DNA of 51,166 bases, from positions 1-51,166 of the forward strand of contig JAQUBZ010000016.1 in the NCBI GenBank assembly GCA_028686425.1, written 5' to 3'. Source of the stretch: Bacteroidales bacterium (GTDB lineage: Bacteria; Bacteroidota; Bacteroidia; Bacteroidales; UBA932). The first letter of the stretch is position 1. The number at the start of each line of letters is the position of its first letter. The notes under the pieces were generated by a model. It worked only from the letters and a program-made list of their open reading frames with translations, searched no databases and was not told where the DNA came from. Made by a program: the position numbers and the translations under genes. This document shows, piece by piece, positions 35,201-42,750 of the stretch.

Positions 35201-36649
35201 ATGGGAAGGAAAAATAAACCGTTTTTAGAAAATGTTGAAATAGAGACTGTTGCGGCGGAAGGAAACTCTTTGGCACATGTTGACGGAAAGGTGTTGTTCG
35301 TATCACAGGCAATTCCTGGCGATATTGTTGACGTTCAGGTAAATAAAGTCAGACGCGGATATATGGAAGGTTATATTGTCAACCTTGTAAAGCCATCTTC
35401 TTTCAGACTTGAACCTTTCTGCAGACATTATGGAGAGTGCGGAGGTTGCAAATGGCAGCCGCTCCCCTATCAGATGCAGCTCGAATTCAAGCAACAGCAG
35501 GTTTCAGATCAGCTTTTGAGAATCGGACATCTGAATATCCCTGAAATTTCTCCAATTTTGGGTTCACAAAAAACTCAAGAATATCGAAACAAACTCGAAT
35601 ATACCTTCTCTTCCCGCAGATGGATACTTAAAGGAGAAGATATAGATGCACTTACGGACGTTGACAGACTTGGTCTCGGGTTCCATATAGGTGGATTCTT
35701 CGATAAAGTGCTCGATATAGAAAAGTGCCATCTTCAGAGAGAGCCTTCCAATGCTATAAGGTTGTTTATCAAGCAGTACGCTATAGAACACGGATTGAGT
35801 TTCTATGATTTGAGGAACCAATACGGATGTTTGAGAACACTGATGATAAGGACCACATCCACAGGCGAGGTAATGATAGTCGTGTCGTTCGGGAAAGATG
35901 CCGCAGGGGATGATTCAAGCGCTGCCGGATTGATGAGAAACTCACTTCTGAGTGCAGTAAGAGACCATTTTCCGGAGATAACTTCACTGTATTATGTGGT
36001 CAATCCGAAAGGGAATGATACCTACAATGACCTTGAATGCGTATTATTTTCAGGAAAAGAGGCAGTTTACGAACAGATGGACAATCTTCGCTTCAAAATA
36101 GGTCCGAAATCGTTCTACCAGACCAATTCCGAACAGGCCTACAGACTTTATTCAATCGTAAAAGAGTGCGTTGCAGATGCCGTTTCACGCATTGGAGGCT
36201 CGAAAAGGCCGATTATCTATGACTTGTACACGGGAACAGGCACTATAGCTCTGTTTTTATCGAATATGGCCTCTAAAGTAGTTGGAATAGAATATGTTCC
36301 GGAGGCTGTTGAAGATGCATGGGTCAATGCTCGCGAAAACAATATCACTAATGCAACTTTTACTTCAGGTGACATGAAGGATGTACTTAACAATCAATTT
36401 ATTATAGAGAACGGACAACCCGACATAATCGTACTTGATCCGCCACGGGCAGGGATTCATCCCGATGTAGCCGAAGTAATAATGGAGGCCTCCCCTGCCT
36501 TTATGATTTATGTAAGCTGCAATCCGGCCACACAGGCACGAGATCTGGCTATATTTTCAGCGATGTACAATATAGTCAAAGTACAGCCTATAGACATGTT
36601 TCCACACACACAGCACGTCGAAAATGTAGTTTATCTCGTAAAAAAATAA
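35201..36649 (+). CDS. rlmD: 23S rRNA (uracil-C5)-methyltransferase RlmD-like
   Basis: A 482-residue RumA/TrmA-family methyltransferase, taking the ATG at 35201 because the longer frame starts inside the -7 box. An N-terminal TRAM domain comes first. The 4Fe-4S cysteines follow: CRHYGECGGC plus the Cys of EKCHLQ. The SAM-binding motif is DLYTGTGTIALFL, the DPPRAG motif comes later, and the catalytic Cys is in YVSCNPATQARDL. It methylates uridine in 23S rRNA (U1939-type) or a related site. The exact target within this family cannot be read from sequence. The mnmE gene starts 11 bp later and probably shares the transcript. Confidence 0.9.
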   Translation: MGRKNKPFLENVEIETVAAEGNSLAHVDGKVLFVSQAIPGDIVDVQVNKVRRGYMEGYIVNLVKPSSFRLEPFCRHYGECGGCKWQPLPYQMQLEFKQQQVSDQLLRIGHLNIPEISPILGSQKTQEYRNKLEYTFSSRRWILKGEDIDALTDVDRLGLGFHIGGFFDKVLDIEKCHLQREPSNAIRLFIKQYAIEHGLSFYDLRNQYGCLRTLMIRTTSTGEVMIVVSFGKDAAGDDSSAAGLMRNSLLSAVRDHFPEITSLYYVVNPKGNDTYNDLECVLFSGKEAVYEQMDNLRFKIGPKSFYQTNSEQAYRLYSIVKECVADAVSRIGGSKRPIIYDLYTGTGTIALFLSNMASKVVGIEYVPEAVEDAWVNARENNITNATFTSGDMKDVLNNQFIIENGQPDIIVLDPPRAGIHPDVAEVIMEASPAFMIYVSCNPATQARDLAIFSAMYNIVKVQPIDMFPHTQHVENVVYLVKK

Positions 36650-36660
36650 GAACTGAAGAT

Positions 36661-38103
36661 ATGAATAATCCATTATTTGACAAGACTATTTGCGCCCCTG
36701 CCACGGTACAGGGAACAGGAGCCATAGCGGTGATAAGAGTGAGCGGAAACAGGGCATTTGAGATTGTAGATAAGGTATTTGTCTCACGCAGAGGCGATTT
36801 GTTGACGGATGTTCCCGGATATTCCCTCCGCTACGGAAGTATTTTCAGAGGAAAAGAGCTGCTCGATGAGGTCATAGTTTCTGTCTTTAAGGCTCCTGCG
36901 TCATTTACGGGCGAAAATACAGTCGAAATCTCCTGCCACGGCTCTAACTATATTGTAAGTGAGATATTGGCTCTATTGCTCGAAAATGGGGCAAAAATGG
37001 CATCTCCCGGTGAATTTACCCAACGCGCTTTTATAAATGGTAAGATGGACCTTGCTCAAGCAGAAGCAGTTGCCGATTTGATTGCATCTCAGACTGCCAG
37101 CGCCCATAAATTGGCCATATCTCAGATGAAAGGCGGATTCTCGAAAGAACTTGCATCGATGAGAGAGCAGATGCTTCATATTGTATCTCTGATGGAGCTG
37201 GAGCTCGATTTCAGTGAAGAAGAAGTCGAATTTGCAGACAGAAAAGAGCTTAATGACTTGTTGGACAAAGTGCTCGTCCATATTGGCGAACTTACTTCAA
37301 GCTTTAAATTAGGTAATGTCATTAAAAATGGTGTTCCTGTGGCAATTGCAGGAGCAACAAATACTGGTAAAAGTACGCTTTTGAATGCTCTTTTGGGAGA
37401 AGAAAAAGCTATAGTCTCCCCGATTCACGGCACAACTCGTGATGCTATTGAGGATACAATCAATATTGACGGCATTTTATTCAGATTTATCGATACGGCC
37501 GGCATCAGAAGCACAAAAGGAACCATCGAAAGCATTGGAATCGAGCGATCATTCGAGAAAATCAGACAGGCTTCAGTGGTGCTGATGATGCTTGACGGCA
37601 AAAAACCTGACAGCTTCAATACAGCCATAAGCACCTTAAGTTCTAAAATAGATAATAAAGGACAAAAAGTTGTAATACTGATAAATAAATGTGATACAAT
37701 TAATGGACCTTCAACTACTGCGACCGACACTTTCAACATGTATTCCAAGATGGTCGGAGTATTTTCAAGCATAGTAGGCTTAACCCCACTTGCAGTTCTC
37801 AATATTTCTGCCAAACAAGGAGTGGGACTTGATAAACTCAAAGATGTGCTGATCAAATCTCAGCAGGATGCCAATATCTCTACCGACTCTGTACTTGTGA
37901 CCAATTTGCGTCATTATGAAGCTCTCGCCAATGCCTCTGCTGCTTTAATACGTGTCAGAGAAGGGCTATGTACCAAACTTCCTACAGATTTGCTGACCCA
38001 GGATTTACGTGAGGCGCTCTATCACATCGGCACAATAGTCGGCGAAATCTCCACCGAAGAAGTATTGGGGAATATCTTTAAGAACTTCTGCATAGGAAAG
38101 TAG
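36661..38103 (+). CDS. mnmE: tRNA uridine-5-carboxymethylaminomethyl(34) synthesis GTPase MnmE
   Basis: A 480-residue GTPase. It has an N-terminal tetrahydrofolate-binding domain, a helical domain, an inserted G domain with GATNTGKSTL (G1), DTAG (G3) and NKCD (G4), and the essential C-terminal FCIGK tail. With MnmG it modifies the wobble uridine of several tRNAs. Its last seven codons are reused downstream as att-like sequences, so integration leaves the gene whole. It is the boundary between core chromosome and accessory island. Confidence 0.96.
   Translation: MNNPLFDKTICAPATVQGTGAIAVIRVSGNRAFEIVDKVFVSRRGDLLTDVPGYSLRYGSIFRGKELLDEVIVSVFKAPASFTGENTVEISCHGSNYIVSEILALLLENGAKMASPGEFTQRAFINGKMDLAQAEAVADLIASQTASAHKLAISQMKGGFSKELASMREQMLHIVSLMELELDFSEEEVEFADRKELNDLLDKVLVHIGELTSSFKLGNVIKNGVPVAIAGATNTGKSTLLNALLGEEKAIVSPIHGTTRDAIEDTINIDGILFRFIDTAGIRSTKGTIESIGIERSFEKIRQASVVLMMLDGKKPDSFNTAISTLSSKIDNKGQKVVILINKCDTINGPSTTATDTFNMYSKMVGVFSSIVGLTPLAVLNISAKQGVGLDKLKDVLIKSQQDANISTDSVLVTNLRHYEALANASAALIRVREGLCTKLPTDLLTQDLREALYHIGTIVGEISTEEVLGNIFKNFCIGK
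38083..38103. other. att site 1 at the 3' end of mnmE
   Basis: The last seven mnmE codons (Asn-Phe-Cys-Ile-Gly-Lys-stop) form the left boundary of the island. The same codons recur at 40553 and 45813. The end of mnmE is the known attachment site of SGI1-type islands in proteobacteria, so the same tRNA-modification gene is targeted here. Confidence 0.75.
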
Positions 38104-38135
38104 GTTGTGGCTCTGGTTGGGCGGCGAAGAGGCAG

Positions 38136-38290
38136 GCATCTACCCCGTTTTCAGGGCTAAATTGATGTAGATGCTGATTATGTTGAGTTTGTCGCTGCGG
38201 TAAATGGTTGGAATTTAGTGATTTGCAAATCTGACAGTTCTTTGAAAAGAAACATCTCCATCATTATGGGCCTAAAACGAGGGAGATGTT
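38136..38290 (+). repeat. R element copy A
   Basis: Two hairpins are joined by a length-conserved linker. Hairpin 1 is GCATCTAC/GTAGATGC (38136-38174). Hairpin 2 is AACATCTCC/GGAGATGTT (38251-38290), preceded by the conserved GTTCTTTGAAAA. Copies C and D have GCATCTCC/GGAGATGC in hairpin 1, a paired base change that keeps the stem. Confidence 0.75.
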
Positions 38291-38543
38291 TGTTTCTATA
38301 GTCAGTAAAATTAGAGCTGTTTATCCAATAATATACCTTTCAGCATCGTTCCGACATATGTGTCTTTTTGTTCATTCTGGAAGAAGTGTCAACACAGCTA
38401 TCGCTCTCAAGACCGATTATGATGCCAAGTATGGCGCTCCAACCTCCGCCACTCCGAAAGTATTCGTAAAATGGTTCTACGTGAACTGCGCCACCGGAGA
38501 GAAATCCGGAGAAATGATGGGACTTGCTACTTTGACAGCCTAA
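38286..38543 (+). pseudogene. 85-codon frame, probable 3' remnant of an unknown gene
   Basis: The second half (from about residue 40, with TPKVFVKWFYVNCATGEKSG) reads like a real protein C-terminus. The first half starts inside the right arm of R hairpin 2 and looks non-coding. I infer that R inserted into, or replaced the 5' part of, an older gene whose terminator remains at 38668. I do not recognise the family. The frame is repeated unchanged at 40756-41013, but as part of the 548-bp duplication this is not independent evidence of coding. Confidence 0.35.
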
Positions 38544-38583
38544 GCTTTCTTCAACCTACTTAACCTAACCGACGACAAACCGG

Positions 38584-38629
38584 GAGCAATGTCAAGCTTG
38601 CTTGAACATTGCCGAGGTGCGAAGGAGGA
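38584..38629. repeat. REP-like hairpin copy 1
   Basis: The 27-nt hairpin at 38586-38612 has outer arms GCAATGT/ACATTGC, inner arms CAAG/CTTG, a CTTG loop and a single bulged A. It is followed by CCGAGGTGCGAAGGAGG. The 16-bp AACCTACTTAACCTAA occurs on both sides (about 38564 and 38644), looking like a target duplication around the insert. Confidence 0.7.
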
Positions 38630-38667
38630 AAAGCCGAAGGCTTAACCTACTTAACCTAAACTATTTT

Positions 38668-38705
38668 TCCCCACCTTACTGCGAAGTATGGTGGGGATTG
38701 TTTTT
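38668..38705 (+). terminator. Terminator after the first 548-bp repeat
   Basis: An 8-bp stem (TCCCCACC with GGTGGGGA) plus inner pairing is followed by TTGTTTTT. It would isolate the AbiE genes from upstream transcription. Confidence 0.85.
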
Positions 38706-38739
38706 GCCATGAAGTAATTATGAATTTCAAATCTTTTCG

Positions 38740-38747
38740 TATATTTG
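38740..38747 (+). promoter_or_regulatory. Predicted -7 box of the AbiE operon
   Basis: TATATTTG lies 50 bp before the AbiEi start, an exact TAnnTTTG match. The leader holds a repeated AAAATTATTAATTATTCCGAC-like AT-rich stretch that could be an operator for AbiEi. Confidence 0.6.
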
Positions 38748-38797
38748 TGGTCGGAAAAATTATTAATTATTCCGACTAAAATTTTAGCTTAATTAAT

Positions 38798-39400
38798 ATG
38801 AAAGATACTATAATTCAAAAGATTAGTAATAGAATCACTCGTAGCAGATACGGCTCTGTGTTCTTTGTGTCTTCGTTCTCTGATTTTGATGAGGAATACA
38901 TCACCAAACTGTTAAGCGAATTTGAGAAGCAGGGCCTTATTGTACGAATTTCTAAGGGCGTATATGTCAAGGCCAAAAAAACGAGATTTGGCTATGTGTA
39001 TCCTTCAGCATATGAGCTGGCCGGAGAAATAGCAAAACGTGACCACGCCAAAGTAATCCCGACCGGCGAAGCGGCTGCCAACCTCCTTGGTTTCTCGACA
39101 CAGGTCCCCATGAATACTACGTTCCTCACTACCGGCTCAGCGAGAAAGATTGCTTTGGGCAAAAGGACAATCACCATGAAACATGGCGCTCCTAAGAACT
39201 TTGCTTACCAAGGGACATTGGTGCCCCAGCTGGTTCAGGCCTTGCGCAGTATCGGTCAAGGCAATATTACCCCCGAAGTGGAAAAACGGATTTCAGTATT
39301 GCTGTCGAACACTCCTGAATGCAATACTATCGAGCATGATATATTGCTCGCACCGGTATGGATCAGAAACCTTATTAGAAAAAGCATAACATCAGAATAA
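38798..39400 (+). CDS. AbiEi-like antitoxin/transcriptional regulator (DUF6088 type)
   Basis: A 200-residue protein with an N-terminal winged-helix domain. It starts with a recognition segment SRYGSVFFVSSFSDF, then helices that read LLSEFEKQGLIVRISKGVYVK. The C-terminal domain matches the type IV antitoxin family (AbiEi/DUF6088), with VIPTGEAAANLLGFSTQVP and a beta-rich GSARKIALGKRTITMKHGA stretch. In characterised AbiE systems this protein represses the operon and counteracts the nucleotidyltransferase toxin without binding it. It lies one base before the toxin start. Role assigned by family and context. Confidence 0.82.
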   Translation: MKDTIIQKISNRITRSRYGSVFFVSSFSDFDEEYITKLLSEFEKQGLIVRISKGVYVKAKKTRFGYVYPSAYELAGEIAKRDHAKVIPTGEAAANLLGFSTQVPMNTTFLTTGSARKIALGKRTITMKHGAPKNFAYQGTLVPQLVQALRSIGQGNITPEVEKRISVLLSNTPECNTIEHDILLAPVWIRNLIRKSITSE

Positions 39401-39401
39401 T

Positions 39402-40448
39402 ATGAGCAGGTGGATTGATTTTAGCACAGATGAACGTCTTGCAATGATTCAGAAAGCAGCAGAGACCAACAACATTGATGAAACTGCAGCGGAGAAGGAT
39501 TGGTGGGTTACAGCCGTCCTCTATGCTTTGTTTCATACCAGCGTCGCTCCATATCTGCTGTTCAAAGGCGGCACAAGTCTCAGCAAAGGATGGAAGTTGA
39601 TTAACCGATTCAGTGAAGATGTCGACTTGGCCCTTGACAGGGAGTACTTTCTTGAGGTCAAGAAACTTAATTGTGCTAATTGCAGCAGTAACACTCAAAT
39701 TCACAATTTTAGGGAGAAGGCGCAGGATTTTCTTTTGGGTGAGTTCAAGAAAGAATTGGAGGCAGTTCTGCAAGACATGAATCTTGACGTTAAGGTAGTC
39801 GGAGAGAACGAATTCAAAGATGAGAATGATGATCATATCAAGATAGATCATGACAAAGACCCATCCCTTATTGTAGTCCGGTACCCTTCCCTTTTATCTG
39901 CTTCTGGCAGTTACGCAAGTTTGGAAGTCAAAATTGAGATAAGTGTACTGTCAATGAGCGAACCTTTTGAAAACAGAACTGTATCATCATTGATTTCTGA
40001 CGCATATAAGAAAGAAGAAATTGATCAGGATTACACTCAAGACATCAAAACAGTCAGACCGGAAAGAACGTTCTTAGAGAAATCATTTCTGCTGTGCGAA
40101 GAGTACCAGAAACCAGAGCCAAGAACCTTCAGAATGTCGAGACATCTTTATGACATTGAAAAACTGATGGACACCCAGTTCGCCAATAATGCTTTGGCTG
40201 ACACCAATCTATACAAAAAGATTGTTGAACATAGAAAGACATTCTACCATGTGGGTGCCGTTGACTATAATAAAGAACTCCCTACCTCTATCACATTGGT
40301 TCCTTACAATCAAATAATCAAAGATTTTGAATCAGATTATGCGAATATGCGCCGTTCTTTTATATATGGAGATTCGCTTGATTTTGACGCATTGATTGAC
40401 CGCATTTCCGAACTGCAGAGTCGCTTCCGCAACATTAATCTGCAATAA
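39402..40448 (+). CDS. AbiEii/AbiGii-family nucleotidyltransferase toxin
   Basis: A 348-residue nucleotidyltransferase-fold toxin. The catalytic GG-S motif is LFKGGTSLSKGWKLI, followed by the Asp pair in FSEDVDLALD. The rest is the helical AbiEii domain. Known family members transfer nucleotides to tRNA acceptor ends and block translation, giving abortive phage resistance in some hosts. All residues needed for activity appear intact. It starts one base after the antitoxin. It ends about 100 bp before att 2. Confidence 0.86.
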   Translation: MSRWIDFSTDERLAMIQKAAETNNIDETAAEKDWWVTAVLYALFHTSVAPYLLFKGGTSLSKGWKLINRFSEDVDLALDREYFLEVKKLNCANCSSNTQIHNFREKAQDFLLGEFKKELEAVLQDMNLDVKVVGENEFKDENDDHIKIDHDKDPSLIVVRYPSLLSASGSYASLEVKIEISVLSMSEPFENRTVSSLISDAYKKEEIDQDYTQDIKTVRPERTFLEKSFLLCEEYQKPEPRTFRMSRHLYDIEKLMDTQFANNALADTNLYKKIVEHRKTFYHVGAVDYNKELPTSITLVPYNQIIKDFESDYANMRRSFIYGDSLDFDALIDRISELQSRFRNINLQ

Positions 40449-40552
40449 TATTTTCAATTTTCTATACTTCGATTTATCTATAGTTGTTTATATCTGTCTT
40501 GTACCACATTTGTACCACGAAGAGCCTAATTTATTAATAATCAATCATTTAT

Positions 40553-40573
40553 AACTTCTGCATCGGGAAGTAG
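40553..40573. other. att site 2
   Basis: It reads Asn-Phe-Cys-Ile-Gly-Lys-stop like the mnmE end, differing from att 1 at only two positions (wobble bases of the Ile and Gly codons). It forms the right end of islet 1 and the left end of islet 2. The 43 bp to its left align without gaps to those left of att 3, with 32 matches by my count. Confidence 0.75.
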
Positions 40574-40605
40574 GTTGTGGCTCTGGTTGGGCGGCGAAGA
40601 GGCAG

Positions 40606-40760
40606 GCATCTACCCCGTTTTCAGGGCTAAATTGATGTAGATGCTGATTATGTTGAGTTTGTCGCTGCGGTAAATGGTTGGAATTTAGTGATTTGCAAAT
40701 CTGACAGTTCTTTGAAAAGAAACATCTCCATCATTATGGGCCTAAAACGAGGGAGATGTT
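40606..40760 (+). repeat. R element copy B
   Basis: Same sequence as copy A, with both hairpins and the linker, in the same orientation. Confidence 0.75.
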
Positions 40761-41053
40761 TGTTTCTATAGTCAGTAAAATTAGAGCTGTTTATCCAATA
40801 ATATACCTTTCAGCATCGTTCCGACATATGTGTCTTTTTGTTCATTCTGGAAGAAGTGTCAACACAGCTATCGCTCTCAAGACCGATTATGATGCCAAGT
40901 ATGGCGCTCCAACCTCCGCCACTCCGAAAGTATTCGTAAAATGGTTCTACGTGAACTGCGCCACCGGAGAGAAATCCGGAGAAATGATGGGACTTGCTAC
41001 TTTGACAGCCTAAGCTTTCTTCAACCTACTTAACCTAACCGACGACAAACCGG

Positions 41054-41099
41054 GAGCAATGTCAAGCTTGCTTGAACATTGCCGAGGTGCGAAGGAGGA
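41054..41099. repeat. REP-like hairpin copy 2
   Basis: Identical to the copy at 38584-38629. Here the right-hand AACCTACTTAACCTAA is absent, so the flank differs. Confidence 0.7.
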
Positions 41100-41126
41100 A
41101 AAGCCGAAGGCTTAAACTATGCACCG

Positions 41127-41159
41127 CTCCCGACCTTAGAAATGAGGCCGGGAGTTTTT
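41127..41159 (+). terminator. Terminator after the second 548-bp repeat
   Basis: CTCCCG pairs with CGGGAG, with an inner CCT/AGG pairing, followed by TTTTT. It corresponds in position, with different bases, to the terminator at 38668. Confidence 0.8.
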
Positions 41160-41184
41160 CTTTTGGGAATAAGGCATTATTTCA

Positions 41185-41192
41185 TATCTTTG
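41185..41192 (+). promoter_or_regulatory. Predicted -7 box of the KilA-N gene
   Basis: TATCTTTG is an exact TAnnTTTG match 25 bp before the ATG at 41217. The promoter looks intact although the gene is frameshifted. Confidence 0.55.
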
Positions 41193-41216
41193 AGGTGGAT
41201 ACTTAATCAATTAATA

Positions 41217-42021
41217 ATGGCAAAGATAATAGTTCAAAAAACTGAAATAACAGTCTTGAACGTGAATGAGCAGGACTATATATCTCTTACCGATATGGCA
41301 GGTGCTAAGGATGGTGATAGCAGAGCGGCTGATGTAATCAAAAATTGGATTCGCAACCGTTATACCATAGAGTTCTTGGGCACATGGGGGAAATCCCAAT
41401 TTTAAAGTGGTCGAATTTGACCACTTTAAAATGCAAGCAGGCTTACCAAGTTTTGTTTTAAGCGCGTCTGAATGGATTGATAAAACGAATGCCATTGGTA
41501 TTACTGTGAAGAAAGGTAGATATGGAGGTACTTATGCATATAAAGATATTGCTTTTGAATTTGGTACTGCCATAAGTGTCCCATTTAAACTTTACCTAAT
41601 TGAAGAGTTCCAACGACTAAAATCTGAAGAGCAGAAACTGATTGGCTGGACTGCGAAGCGTGAACTATCAAAAATCAATTATCACATTCATACAGATGCC
41701 ATCAAGAACAACCTGATACCTGCCGAAGTTACACCTAAGCAGGCAAGTATCATCTATGCCGATGAGGCTGATGTGCTAAATGTGGCTATGTTCGGTATGA
41801 CCGCGAAGAACTGGCGCGAACAAAACCCCGAATTGAAGGGAAATATACGTGATTATGCCTCAATCAATGAATTGATATGCCTATCCAATATGGAGAGTTT
41901 GAATGCCGTATTTATCGATCAGAGAATTCCTCAAGGAGAACGGCTCATCAAACTAAATCAGATAGCCATTCAGCAGATGAAGGTATTGGAAGATGGCGGT
42001 AATAGAAAATTATTGAAATAA
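41217..42021 (+). pseudogene. KilA-N domain protein, frameshifted
   Basis: Two adjacent frames make one KilA-N protein. The first (41217-41405) encodes MAKIIVQKTEITVLNVNEQD and on to IEFLGTWGKSQF-stop. The second, read from about 41395, resumes with NPNFKVVEFDHFKMQAGLP and runs to 42021. Homologues that I know read GTW followed by about four residues before NPNFK. The gap in a GGGGG/CCC region therefore looks like a small deletion (about 8 nt). KilA-N domains bind DNA and occur in phage and mobile-element regulators. The rest, including FEFGTAIS...LYLIEEFQRLKSEE, is intact, so the loss is recent or the frame is corrected by slippage. Confidence 0.75.
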
Positions 42022-42022
42022 C

Positions 42023-42075
42023 GCTTCCGAGGCGAGGAAATCATTGTGGACGGCGCAGCCGGGCAAAATGATCGG
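42023..42075. repeat. REP fragment and G hairpin between convergent genes
   Basis: The REP tail (TTCCGAGGCGAGGAAATC) continues into a G-module hairpin (42040-42072) with ATCATT/AATGAT outer pairs and a CGGC-GCA-GCCG top. It fills exactly the space between the KilA-N stop and the Crp stop, and may terminate both transcripts. Confidence 0.65.
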
Positions 42076-42639
42076 TTATTTCTTTCCGCGAATTCGACTG
42101 AGGGTGGGTTGTGTCATGCCGAGATATGAGGCGATAAAACCGAGATTAACGCGATTGCACACATCAGGAAAGTGGTTCCGGAAGGCTTCGTAACGATCGC
42201 TTGCAGGCAGGGTAAGAATCTCCTTATGGATGCGGTGCAGACGGCGATATTCGTTCTGGTGGATTATTCGGCACCAATTGCATATTTCGAGGTTTGTCTC
42301 AAACAAGTGACGAAGCAACGGGATGGCAATGCGATAGACCTCACATTCCTCAATCGTCTCGACAAACTCCTCACTTTCTTGGTCGTAATACAATTCATCC
42401 ATACTGAAAACCACGTATCCTTCGTATGCAAATGAGGTTGTGACTTCCTCTCCGTCGATGAGCCAGAATGAGCGGGTAATGCCCCGTTCAATGAAATATG
42501 CATAACCGTTGCGACAATCGGAACGGACGAGCAAGGTGCGCGGGGGAACTATTATTCGTGTAACGCTTTCTCGAAGCAGTTTTTCTGTATCCGCTGAAAG
42601 AGGATAATACCCATTGATGATTCGTAATACATTGTACAT
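42076..42639 (-). CDS. Crp/Fnr-family transcriptional regulator
   Basis: A 187-residue regulator. I start at 42639 (MYNVLRIINGYYPL), since the longer frame overlaps the -7 box. The N-terminal cyclic-nucleotide-binding-like beta-roll contains PPRTLLVRSDCRNGYAYFIERG. It lacks the cAMP-pocket signature, so it may sense something else. The C-terminal winged helix ends NLGFIASYLGMTQPTLSRIRGKK with the recognition helix at TQPTLSRIR. It faces the acyltransferase gene across a 111-bp gap and probably controls it. This domain pairing is common for small redox or stress regulators in Bacteroidota. Confidence 0.83.
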   Translation of the reverse strand: MYNVLRIINGYYPLSADTEKLLRESVTRIIVPPRTLLVRSDCRNGYAYFIERGITRSFWLIDGEEVTTSFAYEGYVVFSMDELYYDQESEEFVETIEECEVYRIAIPLLRHLFETNLEICNWCRIIHQNEYRRLHRIHKEILTLPASDRYEAFRNHFPDVCNRVNLGFIASYLGMTQPTLSRIRGKK

Positions 42640-42643
42640 TCTG

Positions 42644-42651
42644 CAAAAATA
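42644..42651 (-). promoter_or_regulatory. Predicted -7 box of the Crp-type regulator gene
   Basis: The minus strand reads TATTTTTG, ending 4 bp before the ATG. The transcript would therefore be leaderless or nearly so. Confidence 0.55.
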
Positions 42652-42750
42652 GTCATTTGAGTGCATTTTTTTGCTCTACGACAAAAATTAATGACCAATT
42701 TGTTGCCATCTTTGCAAAATATTTACGTTTTAATAAAGATCATATACATA

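Larger units (their letters stand above)
38098..38645. repeat. 548-bp direct repeat, copy 1
   Basis: By eye it is identical base for base to 40568-41115, without indels (offset 2470). It runs from inside att 1 through R copy A, an 85-codon frame and a REP hairpin, and stops just before a terminator. Perfect identity implies recent duplication or gene conversion. Confidence 0.88.
38083..40573. mobile_element. Islet 1: att-bounded cassette with AbiE toxin-antitoxin pair
   Basis: From mnmE att 1 to att 2 is 2470 bp. Inside are the first 548-bp repeat (R element, 85-codon frame, REP hairpin), a terminator and the AbiEi/AbiEii genes. No integrase is present. Just before att 2 is an AT-rich arm with a tandem TTGTACCACA/TTTGTACCAC repeat. 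The right arm resembles that of att 3, suggesting related recombinases made both junctions. Confidence 0.6.
40568..41115. repeat. 548-bp direct repeat, copy 2
   Basis: This is the second copy of the sequence at 38098-38645. It includes R copy B (40606-40760), the repeated 85-codon frame (40756-41013) and a REP hairpin (41056-41082). The right end meets a different but similar terminator. The two direct copies bracket the AbiE genes. Confidence 0.88.

Noticed and set aside
40490-40525. The TTGTACCACA/TTTGTACCAC tandem as an attachment core
   Set aside because: It occurs once only, near the right end of islet 1. It is more likely an arm-type recombinase binding site than a crossover core, because the mnmE-tail heptad is what recurs.
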